Part shown: positions 43,025 through 52,876 of the stretch, one piece after another | Layout: every line of letters starts with the position of its first letter | How positions within the stretch are numbered: position 1 is the first letter of the stretch | NCBI RefSeq assembly: GCF_036885605.1 | Contig: NZ_CP142523.1 | Coordinates: forward strand, 3,410,001-3,474,000 | Direction of reading: 5' to 3' | DNA: 64,000 nt | Source: Janthinobacterium sp. TB1-E2 | Lineage (GTDB): Bacteria > Pseudomonadota > Gammaproteobacteria > Burkholderiales > Burkholderiaceae_D | Position numbers and translations under genes: made by a program | The notes under the pieces: model-generated | Seen by the model: the letters and a program-made list of their open reading frames with translations, nothing else | The model's database searches: none | Told to the model about the DNA's origin: nothing

Positions 43025-44238
43025 GCCGTTTCCTCCGTATCGGCCGCCTCGTGCTGGAAAAAAGTGCGGATGGCCGCCCAGATATCGTCATTCCTGCTGA
43101 GAATGCTGCTATGCAAGGGCAAGCCGCGCCGTTCCTGCTCGGCAAACAAGCTGTGCATTTCCGTTTCCAGGCTGCGCGGCACGCCGGGCACGGTTTCCAC
43201 ATAGCCCATATAGTTGAGCAAGGCGGCCAGTTCACCGAGGGCCAGGCTGGCCGCTCCCCGGTCTTCGCTAAAATTCTCGCCATCGGATGCATAGAACAGG
43301 TAGGCGTTGTAGCGTCCCGGCGCGTAGTGTTCCTGCAGCAATTCGCGGCTCAGGCGAAAGGCGGTGGACGCCATGGTGCCGCCCATGCCATTGACCTGGA
43401 AGAACTCGGCTTCGGAAAATTCCCAGGCCCGCGTCGTATGCGCGATAAAGCGCGCTTCCACGCGCGCATATCTGCGGCGCAAGCCCTGCAAGGCAAAGAA
43501 AAAGAAGGATTTGGCCAGCTTGCGCTCGGCCTGCGCCATGCTGGCCGATACGTCCAGCACGAAAAACACGACGGCATTCGTGCTGGGCCGTGGCTGTTGC
43601 AGTACCTGGCGGTAGCGCAAGTCGTCATTGGTGAAAGGCACGGGTTGCGCTTGCAGGGCGCGCCGCTTGATCGCTTCCTTGACGGTGCGCCGCCGGTCCA
43701 GCCGCGAACGGGCGCCATGTCGGTCCAGGCCGCTACGCACGAGCCGTACGTCGTCGATAGCGCCCAGGTGGCGCGGTTTCAGGTGCGGCAGCTCGAAAGC
43801 GTCCCATAGCCAGTCGAGTATATCGTCAATGGCAAACTCGAGCAGCAGGCGCACGGCTCCCTCGCCATCGCCGCCTTCGCCTTGCGTTCCGGCCTCGCCC
43901 GTGGTGGCGGGACGGGCTGCGCGCAGGATATCGCCGGGCTGGCCGCCACCCTGGCCCGCGCCCACGCTGTTGCGCGCGGGCGCCAGGCGGAAACGCGCAT
44001 GTTCGAGCAGGTGCATGGGTACTTGCACCGTGCGCTGCTGCGGCCCGCCGATCAGGTCAGGCGTGGCGATCAGTTCGGGCAAGTACGCCTGCACGGCGTC
44101 GCGCACTTTCTGGTTGTGGCGGAGCCAGTCGCGCGCGCCACGCGAGAACAGCCCGTACCAGGGGCGGGCCAGGGCAGGCGCGGACGATCCCACTGGACTA
44201 TCGTGCTTGGCGCTGCCTGGCGAGGTCGTGGCGGACAT
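43021..44238 (-). CDS. yeaH: YeaH/YhbH family protein (DUF444, UPF0229)
   Basis: A 405-residue protein of the YeaH/YhbH family. FSRGARDWLRHNQKVRDAVQ at the start, VFFVLDVSASMAQAERKLAKS carrying the MIDAS-like D-x-S-x-S of a von Willebrand A fold, and NGMGGTMASTAFRLSRELL are diagnostic. A Gly/Glu-rich linker (residues ~110-150) is typical. It is the middle gene of the prkA-yeaH-spoVR operon. Spacing is two bases after prkA and a four-base overlap into spoVR. It is thought to act with the kinase; the mechanism is not known. Confidence 0.94.
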   Translation of the reverse strand: MSATTSPGSAKHDSPVGSSAPALARPWYGLFSRGARDWLRHNQKVRDAVQAYLPELIATPDLIGGPQQRTVQVPMHLLEHARFRLAPARNSVGAGQGGGQPGDILRAARPATTGEAGTQGEGGDGEGAVRLLLEFAIDDILDWLWDAFELPHLKPRHLGAIDDVRLVRSGLDRHGARSRLDRRRTVKEAIKRRALQAQPVPFTNDDLRYRQVLQQPRPSTNAVVFFVLDVSASMAQAERKLAKSFFFFALQGLRRRYARVEARFIAHTTRAWEFSEAEFFQVNGMGGTMASTAFRLSRELLQEHYAPGRYNAYLFYASDGENFSEDRGAASLALGELAALLNYMGYVETVPGVPRSLETEMHSLFAEQERRGLPLHSSILSRNDDIWAAIRTFFQHEAADTEETA

Positions 44239-44240
44239 GG

Positions 44241-46211
44241 TTATTCCTGCGCCAGCAAGGTGGTCACGTAGTTGAGCGCTTCGCGCGCGCTATGGGCGTC
44301 ATAGCCATATTCGTCGACCAGGCGCTGTTCGACGGCGGAGATCCTGGCCCGCACGTCGTCATCGGGCCGCTTGGCCGAACCCACGAGGCGCAGCACGTCG
44401 CGCCGCTGCTCGAACAGATATTGCTGGATGGCGTCGTGCAATTGCGCATGGCTGCCCAGGCCAAACGCCTCGCCCCGCTTGAAGGCGCTCATGGCCTTGC
44501 GTACCACTTCTTGGCGGAACGATTGCTTGCCCGAGTCGCTGATGTGGATTTTCTCTTCCACGGCGCGCAGGAAGCGCTCGTCGGGACGGCGTTCTTCGCT
44601 GGTGATGGGGTCGCGGATCTGGCGGTTGTCGAGCATGGCTTCGACTTCATCGAGATATTTGTTCAGCAAGTCTTGCGCTTCCTGCTCGAACGACACGAAC
44701 AGGGCCTTGTGCACGTCGGCCTTGACCCAGCGGTTATAGAAATCCTTGCGTGTGAGCACCAGGTAATCGACCCACTTGCGCTTGCGCCGCGGTTCGATGC
44801 GCGCATCGCTTTCGATGCCATCTTTCAGGGCCAGCAGCACGTCCATGGTGGACAGGCTGTTGCGCTGGGCGGAAATGATGGCGTGCGACAGGGCATTGAT
44901 GACGAAACGGGGCGAGACGCCCGACAGGCCTTCGTCGGGCGACTTGTCGCGCTCGCGCACGCGGCGGATGTCGGCATGCTGCAAGTCGTCGACGTCTTCG
45001 TCGGCATACACGCGCAGTTTCTTGACCAGTTCGGCTTCCTTGTCGTCGCCCTCGGGCAAGCGGCTGAGGATGGCAAACACGGCCGCCGCATGCAGCACGT
45101 GCGGATCGAGGTGCACGTCGCGGAAGGCGGGCGCGGCCGCCTGGATCAGCTTGCGGTAAATGCGCGCTTCTTCGCGGTAATTGAGCGTGTACGGCACTTG
45201 CACGATGACCATGCGGTCGAGCAAGGCCTCGTTTTCGCTTTCTTGCAGGAATTTGCGAAATTCGGCCAGATTCGTGTGCGCGAGGATGGTTTCGTCGAGG
45301 TAAATCAGGGGAAAGCGCGACACCTTGACATTCTTTTCCTGCGTCAGGGTCAGCAGCAGGTAGAGGAATTCCCGCTTGACCTTGAGGATCTCGATCATTT
45401 CCAGCATGCCGCGGCTGGCCGCATACACGGCGCCGGACCATGACCAGGCGCGCGGATCGCCTTCGTCGCCGTACTGCGCCACTTTCGACAGGTCGACGGA
45501 ACCCACGAGGTCGGCCAGGTCGGCCGTGGTGGGATCGTGCGGCGCATACGTGCCGATGCCGCAGCGGCCCGCCTCGGACAGGTGGATGCGCTCGACGGGC
45601 ATGCGCAGGAAGTCGCCCGCGTACTGTTCTTCCAGGCGGGCGCGGCAATGGGGACACAGTTCGCCGTGCAGCTCGGCATCATAGCTGGCGCGAAAGTCGG
45701 CGCGCATGCTGTGCGGCACCAGGTGCAGCGGCGATTCGTGCACGGGACAGCCGGCGATGCCGTACAGCGCGCCTTCGCTGCTGTGGCTGTATTCTTCCAG
45801 CCCCCGCTTGAGCAGGATCACCATGGTCGACTTGCCGCCCGACGGCGGACCCAGCAACAGCAGCATGCGCCGGCCCACTTCGGAGCCGGCGGCGGCCGCC
45901 TTGAAGTAGGCGGCGACGCGGTCGATCGCCTCGTCGATGCCGAACAGCTCGTCGTCGAACAGGCGGCAGCGGAAACGTCCGGCATCGTCCGTCTGGCCGT
46001 TCCAGCGCATCATGTCCCACAGGTACTGGTGCGCGCTGCGCGTCAGCAGAGCCGCGCGGCCGGGCAGGATCTGCTCGATGAAGTCGGCAAAACTGCCGCG
46101 CCATGGACTGATGCGGTGTTTTTCCGCCCAGGCCGCCATGCCGTGCATAAAACCGGCATGTTGGTCCGCAGGCGCGTCGTCGGATTGGCGTGTCATACCA
46201 GGGCTCGTCAT
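44241..46211 (-). CDS. prkA: PrkA family serine protein kinase (YeaG-like)
   Basis: A 656-residue AAA-type PrkA protein. Walker A is GPPSGGKST at 121-129. YLWDMMRWNG, FDDELFGIDEAIDRVAAYF, GIAGCPVHESPLHLVP and the C-terminal kinase-like domain (DYLVLTRKDFYNRWVKADVHKAL) fit the family. A CPHCRARLEEQY segment follows. I prefer ATG 46211, preceded by GGGGGA four bases upstream; ATG 46226 would add five residues. PrkA relatives phosphorylate proteins or act as AAA proteases during nutrient stress. First gene of the operon with yeaH and spoVR. Confidence 0.94.
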   Translation of the reverse strand: MTSPGMTRQSDDAPADQHAGFMHGMAAWAEKHRISPWRGSFADFIEQILPGRAALLTRSAHQYLWDMMRWNGQTDDAGRFRCRLFDDELFGIDEAIDRVAAYFKAAAAGSEVGRRMLLLLGPPSGGKSTMVILLKRGLEEYSHSSEGALYGIAGCPVHESPLHLVPHSMRADFRASYDAELHGELCPHCRARLEEQYAGDFLRMPVERIHLSEAGRCGIGTYAPHDPTTADLADLVGSVDLSKVAQYGDEGDPRAWSWSGAVYAASRGMLEMIEILKVKREFLYLLLTLTQEKNVKVSRFPLIYLDETILAHTNLAEFRKFLQESENEALLDRMVIVQVPYTLNYREEARIYRKLIQAAAPAFRDVHLDPHVLHAAAVFAILSRLPEGDDKEAELVKKLRVYADEDVDDLQHADIRRVRERDKSPDEGLSGVSPRFVINALSHAIISAQRNSLSTMDVLLALKDGIESDARIEPRRKRKWVDYLVLTRKDFYNRWVKADVHKALFVSFEQEAQDLLNKYLDEVEAMLDNRQIRDPITSEERRPDERFLRAVEEKIHISDSGKQSFRQEVVRKAMSAFKRGEAFGLGSHAQLHDAIQQYLFEQRRDVLRLVGSAKRPDDDVRARISAVEQRLVDEYGYDAHSAREALNYVTTLLAQE

Positions 46212-46452
46212 TGTTCCCCCATCCATACCGTTGCTGCCGTGGAGCAGACCCAATTCCAGCCTGCCAACCAAGTATACGGCGCTGCCTCTGCCCGCACGCC
46301 TGATCTCGCTCAACCTTGACGAGGGAACTATTTTTATCCTCGCTGCCCCCGCTGGGACAGGGCGGCCATGTGTCGGCGCGGTTCAACCCAGATCAATACC
46401 GGCCCGCGCGGCCAGCCCACACTGGTGTTTCGGAACGACCCACGAGGAGAGC

Positions 46453-47634
46453 ATGATGATTGGCAACGAGAATGGTTTCAGCGCCCCGCCTGGCGGCAGC
46501 GGCAGGGGACAAAGCGCGGACGATGAAGAGGCCGTCGGCCAATTTGCCGCCCCCGGCGAAGACGACAATACGATCGAGAGCGCGTCCGTCTCGGACATGC
46601 CCGACGCCTTGAGCGGCGTCAGCATGGAATTGCTGGAAATCAAGCGCAGCATCGAAGACGGCATGCGCCAGTCCATCTCCCAGGCGGCCGGCGTGCGCGC
46701 GGCCGATGCCTTCAGCGACGGCGGCAATATCCAGGGCGTGTCCATCGGCCTGGGCGAGGGCGCCAGCGACAGCTCGTCCGGCGAGCCGGGCTTGCCGGCC
46801 CTGACCCTGTACGTGGCCGAGCCCACTTCCGTCGACCGCGCCAAGGCCGCCATCGTGGGCGCAATGGGCGTGCGCGCCGTGTCCAGCGACAGGGTGCCCG
46901 TCAATATCGTCGTCACGGGCGTGATCGATGCGCAGCCGCACCGTTTCCGCTTGCGCCCCGCGCCGGGCGGCGTGTCGGTCGGGCATTTCCGCATCACGGC
47001 CGGCACCATCGGCTGCCTGGCCGTGGGGCGCAGCGCGCCGCGCAACAGCCGCTTGATGATCCTTAGCAACAATCACGTGCTGGCCAATTCCAACGGCGGC
47101 GTCTTCAACGACTGCATCGTGCAGCCTGGCCCCATCGACGGCGGCCGCTGTCCGCAAGACCAGGTCGCTGTGCTCGAGCGCTTCGTGCCCATCAATTTCA
47201 GCGGTGGCGTCAATTTCGTCGATTGCGCCACCGGCTGGGCCTGGCCAGACAGGGTGCGTCCCGAACTGGTCTACCTGAGCGGCGGCGTGCCCGCGTACTT
47301 CCGCATCAGCAATGCGCTGGTGGCGCCCGCGCTGGGCATGATGGTCGGCAAGTCGGGCCGCACGACGCAATTGACGCAAGGCCGCATCACGGGCCTGGGC
47401 GCCACCATCAACGTCAATTACGGTGGCGGCAGGATCGCGCTGTTCCAGGACCAGATCGCCATCACGGGCGTGAGCGGGGCGTTCAGCGCGGGCGGCGATT
47501 CCGGCTCCTCCATCTGGACCTGGAACCAGCAGCGCAATCCCGTAGGCTTGCTGTTTGCCGGCGGCAATAACATCACCTTTGCCAACCAGATGCGGCGGGT
47601 GGTGGTGGCGCTCGACATCAATTTGTATACTTGA
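46453..47634 (+). CDS. trypsin-like serine protease with acidic N-terminal region
   Basis: A 393-residue S1-like protease without a signal peptide. Triad: His208 in LSNNHVLAN, Asp257 in NFVDCATG, Ser350 in AGGDSGSSIW. Residues 1 to ~95 are acidic and Gly/Ser-rich. Residues ~100-165 (LTLYVAEPTSVDRAKAAIVG through VPVNIVVTGVID) look like the family's N-terminal domain, a propeptide-like module. The small gene 167 bases downstream encodes a similar module alone. GAGGAGA precedes two adjacent ATGs (46453, 46456). Substrates are unknown; cytoplasmic location or non-classical export are both possible. Confidence 0.8.
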   Translation: MMIGNENGFSAPPGGSGRGQSADDEEAVGQFAAPGEDDNTIESASVSDMPDALSGVSMELLEIKRSIEDGMRQSISQAAGVRAADAFSDGGNIQGVSIGLGEGASDSSSGEPGLPALTLYVAEPTSVDRAKAAIVGAMGVRAVSSDRVPVNIVVTGVIDAQPHRFRLRPAPGGVSVGHFRITAGTIGCLAVGRSAPRNSRLMILSNNHVLANSNGGVFNDCIVQPGPIDGGRCPQDQVAVLERFVPINFSGGVNFVDCATGWAWPDRVRPELVYLSGGVPAYFRISNALVAPALGMMVGKSGRTTQLTQGRITGLGATINVNYGGGRIALFQDQIAITGVSGAFSAGGDSGSSIWTWNQQRNPVGLLFAGGNNITFANQMRRVVVALDINLYT

Positions 47635-47643
47635 ACCCTCGAG

Positions 47644-47675
47644 GAGACGGCGCGGCGCAGGTGTCGCGCCGCCTC
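47644..47675 (+). terminator. hairpin after the serine protease gene
   Basis: GAG-A-CGGCGCG pairs with CGCGCCG-C-CTC around a 10-base loop, 9 bases past the protease stop. The U run (six T) starts only about 17 bases later, so it may be an attenuator or processing hairpin rather than a classical terminator. Confidence 0.4.
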
Positions 47676-47801
47676 GTCCTTGTATAACGCTGTTTTTTGC
47701 ACGATGATGATGGTATGAGCGACAGCAGCCATGTGCCCGGCGAACGGCGCTGCGGCGCCCGATGGCCGGGTGTATCATGGAAGGCATCAGGAGGGTGGGT
47801 C

Positions 47802-48134
47802 ATGTCAAACAGTAAATTCGCACAATCGCCGTATGGCGTTTTCGAGGACGCCGCCATGCCGTATTTGCCGGATGAGACGCCTGGACAGGGCATGGGGCAA
47901 TATGCTCCTGCCGCGCCCCAGGGCCGGCTGGAAGCGGCGAAGCGGCGCAACGAGCGGGCGCTAATGGCCATCGACGGCGTGGAAGGTGTCAGCGTGGGAC
48001 AGACGGCCGTGGGCAAGGAAGCGCTCGTCGTGTATCTGCGCGACTCGTCCGTCAAGCGGCGCGTGCCGTCTCAGGTCGAGGGTTATCCGGTGGAAACGAG
48101 CATCACGGGCCAGATCGATATCCAGCGCTGGTAG
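47802..48134 (+). CDS. small protein resembling a protease N-terminal (propeptide-like) domain
   Basis: A 110-residue protein with AGGAGG placed well before ATG 47802. After a low-complexity start it has AKRRNERALMAIDGVEGVSVG, KEALVVYLRDSSVKRRVPSQV and VETSITGQIDIQRW. The second half matches in layout (IDGV-GV-G, V-VYL-, -VP---G-P, ---TG-ID) the N-terminal module of the protease encoded just upstream. I infer a stand-alone inhibitor, chaperone or regulatory subunit for that protease. No signal peptide or membrane segment. I do not know a named family. Confidence 0.65.
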   Translation: MSNSKFAQSPYGVFEDAAMPYLPDETPGQGMGQYAPAAPQGRLEAAKRRNERALMAIDGVEGVSVGQTAVGKEALVVYLRDSSVKRRVPSQVEGYPVETSITGQIDIQRW

Positions 48135-48223
48135 GCAGCAAGCGGGCCTGGGCACCTTGCCGCGGCGGAGCGTTGCGATAGAAGACCTGTTGCCAGGCCT
48201 TCCATGCAGTCTTGCAGCCTGCC

Positions 48224-49660
48224 TTATTTGCTCAGGCGGCCGATCGCTTCGGCCACGCCCGCGCCATAGGCGGGGTCGCACAGGGTGCAGTTGCCGATGT
48301 GGCGTTGCTTGACTTGCTCCGACGCGCCCGAGATGGCGCGCGCCGTGTTGTCGAACAAGGCTTGCTGCTGCGCCGCGGTCATCAGGCGGAACAGGGCGCG
48401 CGGCTGCGAATAGTAATCCTCGTCGACTCTGTGGTTCCAGTGGTCGGCCGCGCCTTCGATGCTCAATGGCGGCTCGCGGAAATCGGGCTGCTCGGCCCAC
48501 TCCTGCTCGCTGTTCGGTTCATAGCCCAGGGTGCCGCCCATGTTGCCGTCGACGCGCATCTGGCCGTCGCGGTGGTAGCTGTGGAACGGGCATTTCGGCG
48601 CGTTGACAGGGATATGGCTGTGGTTGACGCCAAGGCGGTAGCGCTGCGCGTCGCCATACGAGAACAGCCGGCCTTGCAGCATCTTGTCCGGCGAAAAGCT
48701 GATGCCGGGCACCACGTTGGCCGGGTTGAAGGCCGCCTGTTCCACTTCGGCAAAGTGGTTGTCGGCATTGCGGTTCAGTTCCAGCACGCCTACTTCGATC
48801 AGCGGATAGTCGCCGTGCGGCCACACTTTCGACAGGTCGAACGGGTTGAGGTGATACGTGCCTGCCTCTTTTTCCGGCATGATCTGCACGTACAGGGTCC
48901 AGCGGGGGAAATCCTTGTTTTCGATGCTTTCGTACAGGTCGCGGTGCGAGCTTTCGCGGTCCTTGCCGACCAGTTCTTCGGCTTCGGCGTCCGTCAGGTT
49001 TTGAATCCCTTGCTGGGTTTTCAAGGTGAACTTGACCCAGAAACGCTCGTTTTGCGCATTCAGGAAGCTGAAAGTGTGGCTGCCGAAGCCATGCATGTGG
49101 CGGAAGCTGCGCGGCAAGCCACGGTCGCTCATCACCACCGTGACCTGGTGCAGGGCTTCAGGCAGCGAGGTCCAGAAATCCCAGTTGCTGTTGGCACTGC
49201 GCAAGCCGGTGCGCGGGTCGCGCTTGATGGCGTGATTCAGATCGGGAAATTTCAATGGGTCGCGCATGAAGAAGACGGGCGTGTTGTTGCCGACCAGGTC
49301 CCAGTTGCCTTCTTCCGTGTAGAACTTCAGGGCAAAGCCGCGGATATCGCGTTCCGCGTCCGCCGCGCCCCGTTCGCCGGCCACCGTGGAAAAGCGCGCG
49401 AACATCGGCGTTTTCTTGCCCACTTCGCCAAAGATTTTCGCCCGCGTGTAGCGCGTGATGTCGTGCGTGACGGTAAACGTGCCGTACGCACCGGAACCCT
49501 TGGCATGCATGCGGCGCTCGGGGATGACTTCGCGGTCGAAGTGGGCCAGCTTTTCCAGGAACCACACATCTTGCAGCAGGGCGGGGCCGCGCGGGCCGGC
49601 CGTCTGGATGTTCTGGTTGTCGGGAACAGGCGCGCCAAAGGCGGTGGTCAGCTTTTTCAT
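48224..49660 (-). CDS. katA: monofunctional heme catalase (clade 3, KatA-type)
   Basis: A 478-residue small-subunit catalase that turns hydrogen peroxide into water and oxygen. The distal His52 lies in [12 protein letters not shown], the active-site Asn region in [16 protein letters not shown], and the proximal heme Tyr in [14 protein letters not shown] near residue 335; HSHIPVN follows, as in NADPH-binding small-subunit catalases. The start [17 protein letters not shown] at ATG 49660 is typical of the group. It stands alone, between the convergent small-protein gene and a Sel1-repeat gene. A peroxide regulator is not adjacent. Confidence 0.97.
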   Translation of the reverse strand: MKKLTTAFGAPVPDNQNIQTAGPRGPALLQDVWFLEKLAHFDREVIPERRMHAKGSGAYGTFTVTHDITRYTRAKIFGEVGKKTPMFARFSTVAGERGAADAERDIRGFALKFYTEEGNWDLVGNNTPVFFMRDPLKFPDLNHAIKRDPRTGLRSANSNWDFWTSLPEALHQVTVVMSDRGLPRSFRHMHGFGSHTFSFLNAQNERFWVKFTLKTQQGIQNLTDAEAEELVGKDRESSHRDLYESIENKDFPRWTLYVQIMPEKEAGTYHLNPFDLSKVWPHGDYPLIEVGVLELNRNADNHFAEVEQAAFNPANVVPGISFSPDKMLQGRLFSYGDAQRYRLGVNHSHIPVNAPKCPFHSYHRDGQMRVDGNMGGTLGYEPNSEQEWAEQPDFREPPLSIEGAADHWNHRVDEDYYSQPRALFRLMTAAQQQALFDNTARAISGASEQVKQRHIGNCTLCDPAYGAGVAEAIGRLSK

Positions 49661-49942
49661 TGGACTCTTTCTTTCATGGCTAGGCAGAGCAATGGACGCA
49701 CCGGCGCTACTCAAACACTGGCTGGGTTGAATGAACACTCACCGGGGCTGGTCCAGAGTAAAATTTCTAAAATGCAAACCAGTGTAAACTTTTTTATGCG
49801 GGATGGCTTGCCGCGCCGCCCGAGCAAGCTCAGGCGGCGTCCTTGCATCATAAGCGCTGAGTAGCTGCCGCTCCCGCACGCTTGCAAGTTGCAAGTATAT
49901 AAAGGCAGGCTTCGATCACGCCACTGGCCTTTTGCCCAGTTT
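49661..49942. other. intergenic region upstream of katA
   Basis: These 282 bases hold the katA promoter and the 3' side of the Sel1-repeat gene. An AT-rich patch (about 49760-49800) with TTTACA on the minus strand is the best place for it, but no -10 box at proper distance could be fixed and no OxyR site was recognised. I see no gene here. Confidence 0.4.
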
Positions 49943-50635
49943 TTAAAACTTGTTCCAGTTGTTATGCCGGTGCTCCGTCGCTTCCTTCATCAGGTGGCCG
50001 GCGCGCAGGGCGTCGTCGGCTTGCACCGTCATGGCCAGTTCCTGGATGGCGGGCGGGTATTCGTGGTGGGCCGCTTCTTCCAGCAGCGCATGGCCCTTGG
50101 CCGGGTCGCGCGGCACGCCGCGGCCTTCGCGGTAGGCGTTGTAGAGCAAAAACATGGCGTGCGGATTGCCCAGCTCGCTCGCCTTTGCCAGCCAGCGCGC
50201 CGCCTCGCTTTGATCTTTGGGCACGCCTTCGCCATTCGCCGCCAGCAGGCCCAGCATCAGGGCCGCCTTCGCATGGCCTTGTTGCGCCGCTTGCCGGTAC
50301 CATAGCCAGGCCTGGCCAGGCGTGGCCGCGCGCAGCATCTGGCCCAGCTCGAAGGCCGCTTCCGTGTCGCCCGCGCGGGCCGCCTGTTCGAACAGGCTCA
50401 AGGCTTCGGCGCGGCGTTCGGGACGGGGCTGGTAAATCAGCGCCAGTTCGCGTTCGGCGACGGGCATGTCCTTGCCGGCCCAGCTGCGTACCTTGCGTTC
50501 GGCCTGGTGGTCGCCCGCCTGGCGCGCATGCATGGCGACGGCTTCGATTTCCGCCGCCGTGGGCGGTGGCGACGACTGGCAGGCGGTCAAGAACGTTGCC
50601 AGCACGACGGCGGGCAGGGAGAGTGGATGTTTCAT
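49943..50635 (-). CDS. Sel1-repeat lipoprotein
   Basis: A 230-residue protein with a lipoprotein signal (FLTAC, Cys19), then Sel1-like repeats: AEALSLFEQAARAGDTEAAFELGQ, AWLWYRQAAQQGHAKAALMLG, AARWLAKASELGNPHAMFLLYNAY and GHALLEEAAHHEYPPAIQELA. Sel1 repeats form alpha-alpha superhelical scaffolds for protein contacts at the envelope. Four full repeats cover residues ~75-205. No partner can be named. It is 55 bases downstream of the nucleotidase gene on the same strand and could be read from its transcript. Confidence 0.85.
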   Translation of the reverse strand: MKHPLSLPAVVLATFLTACQSSPPPTAAEIEAVAMHARQAGDHQAERKVRSWAGKDMPVAERELALIYQPRPERRAEALSLFEQAARAGDTEAAFELGQMLRAATPGQAWLWYRQAAQQGHAKAALMLGLLAANGEGVPKDQSEAARWLAKASELGNPHAMFLLYNAYREGRGVPRDPAKGHALLEEAAHHEYPPAIQELAMTVQADDALRAGHLMKEATEHRHNNWNKF

Positions 50636-50690
50636 CTGGATCAGCTTTCATCAAGACAGGCCGGAACCGCCGCGGTTCCGGCCATGGACC

Positions 50691-52787
50691 TTATTTGCTC
50701 AGGTCGATGCGGTACTTGGCGAAACCGCTGGCGTCGAGGCCGCCTTCGGCCGCCACGTTGGCGATGCCGCTGCCTTGCGCCAGCGCCAGATGGCCCGGCG
50801 CCGAGCGCAGGATCACGGGACCGGCCGTGGCCGTCTTGACGAAGCTCCAGCTGCGCGCACTGCCATTGGCCGCCAGGGTCACCTTGCCGCCCTTGGTGCT
50901 CAGCGACGCCAGGTAGTTGCTGACCACGGCCTGGTTCGCATCGGGCGACTTGATGATGGTTTTGCTGCCGTCGATGCCGGGCACGGCGCCGCCGCCACCG
51001 GCGCGGTAGTCGTTGGTGGCAACGATGAAGTCATCGCCGTCGGCCACGGGCGCACCCTTGTACGTGAGGTTGACGATGCGGCTGCCCGGCTTTTTCGTCA
51101 CGTCGATCTGGTACGTCAGCGCATTGTTTTCCGCGTAGAACACGTCATAGTTATAGATCGTGCCATACGACGGCACCAGATCCTGCTCGGCGCTGCTGGC
51201 CGGGTCGATCTGGGCAAATTGCTTGGCCGACGTTTCCAGCCATGCTTTCAAGTCCGAACCCTTGATCTTGACGGCTTGCAGGTTGTTATTGCTGTACAAA
51301 TACAAGTCGCCCGGATTGCGCACTTGCAAGCCGACCGGTGCGGCCGGCGTCGCGCCCGCGGCCACGTCCGTGAAGTCCGATGGTCCGTTGCGGCCCGCCT
51401 TGAACGGCGCGCTGCACGAAATCACGGGGATATTCTTGTAGCTGGCCAAGGTGGCGTCCGTGCTGGTGGCGATGAAGTTCTTCACATAGTCGAGCTGCGC
51501 CTGGTTCACCAGCTGGATGGCGCTCACGTCGCCCACCAGCGCAAAATAGGCCGACATCTCGAAATCCGTGCTGATGCCCAGCGGCTGCTTGGCGTAGGCG
51601 ATGGTGGCCGCGTGCTCGGTGGCAACGAGTGGCGCGATGGCCGGATCGGCTTTCACGAGAGTCGTGCCATCCGTGTACTTGAAGCCGCGCGATTCCACCG
51701 TCGTCTTGGCTGGCTGCACTACCCACTTGCCGCTTTGATACACCATCGTCAGCTTGATGATGCCCAGGCGGCGGCCCCAGCTTTGCGCCATGACGGTCGG
51801 TACGCCGTTCACAAAGCCGTTGACGGCGTCGATCTTCGCGCTGGCGGGGAAGGCGGCAAACGAGGCGTCGAGCGCGGCCGCGCCCACTTCCTTGCCTTTC
51901 GGGAAGATCAGGTGCGAATGGCCGATCATCAGTGCATCGATGCCCGTGGTGGTCAAATGATAGCTGCCGTTTTCCATCTTCGGGCTGTAGGCGCTCGTGT
52001 CCAGGCCGCCATGTGACAGGGCCACGACGAGGTCGGCGCCCTTGCTGCGCAATTCCGGCACGTACTGTTTCGCCGCTTCCTGCACACCCGTCACGCTGAC
52101 CTTGCCAGCGAGCACTTTTTGATCCCATTCGAGGATTTGCGGCGGTACAAAGCTCAGCACGCCCACATTGATTTTGACGGTCAGCTTGCTGCCATCGGGC
52201 GCCGTGGCGGCGAAATCGCGCGGCAGCACAGTGTAGGGCTGGAAAATGGGCTTGCCGCTGGCCACGCCGACGACATTGCTCAGCACGGAAGGGAAGGCGG
52301 GCGCGCCACACGTGCCCGTCGGCTTGGCCACGCCGGGAATGCCGAAATCCGTGTTGGTGATCTGGCTCAGGTAAGGCAAGCCGTAGTTGAATTCATGGTT
52401 GCCCATGCCGCCCGCATCGTATTTCAACGCATTCATGGCTTTATGCACGGCCAGGGTGCCGCTGCACGGAACGGGCGCGGCAACGGCCTGCAGGTCGGCC
52501 AGCAAGGTGCCCTGAATGACGTCGCCATCGTCGAGCAGCACATTGTTCGGATTTTCCGCGCGCGCCGCCTGGATCAGGGTCGACGTGCGTTCCAGGCCCA
52601 GGCTCGTGTCTTCGGCCAGCGCATAGTAGTTATAGCTCAACACGTTCGAGTGGATATCGGTGGTTTCCAGCAATGCCACGGTGACCGTCGTGCCCTCGGG
52701 AATGGCCGGCGCCGTGTTTGAACTGCCGTTGCAAGCAACGAGACCCGCACTTGCCAGCGCCGCCAGCATGACCCTATTTGTTTTCAT
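50691..52787 (-). CDS. cpdB: 2',3'-cyclic-nucleotide 2'-phosphodiesterase/3'-nucleotidase (CpdB-like), lipoprotein
   Basis: A 698-residue two-domain nucleotidase. The metallophosphatase domain shows LLETTDIHSNVLSYNYY (D-x-H), DDGDVIQGTLLAD, GMGNHEFNYGLPYL and IGHSHLIFP; the C-terminal 5'-nucleotidase domain has NNLQAVKIKGSDLKAWLE and the FIVATNDYRAGGGG stacking block. The N-terminus carries a lipobox (LVAC, Cys19) instead of a simple signal peptide, so it should be membrane-anchored in the envelope. It is slightly longer than E. coli CpdB. Role: scavenging nucleosides and phosphate from extracellular nucleotides. Confidence 0.92.
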   Translation of the reverse strand: MKTNRVMLAALASAGLVACNGSSNTAPAIPEGTTVTVALLETTDIHSNVLSYNYYALAEDTSLGLERTSTLIQAARAENPNNVLLDDGDVIQGTLLADLQAVAAPVPCSGTLAVHKAMNALKYDAGGMGNHEFNYGLPYLSQITNTDFGIPGVAKPTGTCGAPAFPSVLSNVVGVASGKPIFQPYTVLPRDFAATAPDGSKLTVKINVGVLSFVPPQILEWDQKVLAGKVSVTGVQEAAKQYVPELRSKGADLVVALSHGGLDTSAYSPKMENGSYHLTTTGIDALMIGHSHLIFPKGKEVGAAALDASFAAFPASAKIDAVNGFVNGVPTVMAQSWGRRLGIIKLTMVYQSGKWVVQPAKTTVESRGFKYTDGTTLVKADPAIAPLVATEHAATIAYAKQPLGISTDFEMSAYFALVGDVSAIQLVNQAQLDYVKNFIATSTDATLASYKNIPVISCSAPFKAGRNGPSDFTDVAAGATPAAPVGLQVRNPGDLYLYSNNNLQAVKIKGSDLKAWLETSAKQFAQIDPASSAEQDLVPSYGTIYNYDVFYAENNALTYQIDVTKKPGSRIVNLTYKGAPVADGDDFIVATNDYRAGGGGAVPGIDGSKTIIKSPDANQAVVSNYLASLSTKGGKVTLAANGSARSWSFVKTATAGPVILRSAPGHLALAQGSGIANVAAEGGLDASGFAKYRIDLSK

Positions 52788-52876
52788 TACCGCCCTCGCA
52801 GAGATTCAAAGGACGCGACTGTAACGCCGCCATGTGACGCGGCGATGACAGCCGTGCAAGGCGCATGGATACTGGC

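Noticed and set aside
49661..49942. OxyR-regulated katA promoter
   Set aside because: A TTTACA box is visible on the minus strand but no -10 at proper spacing and no OxyR pattern that I can defend.
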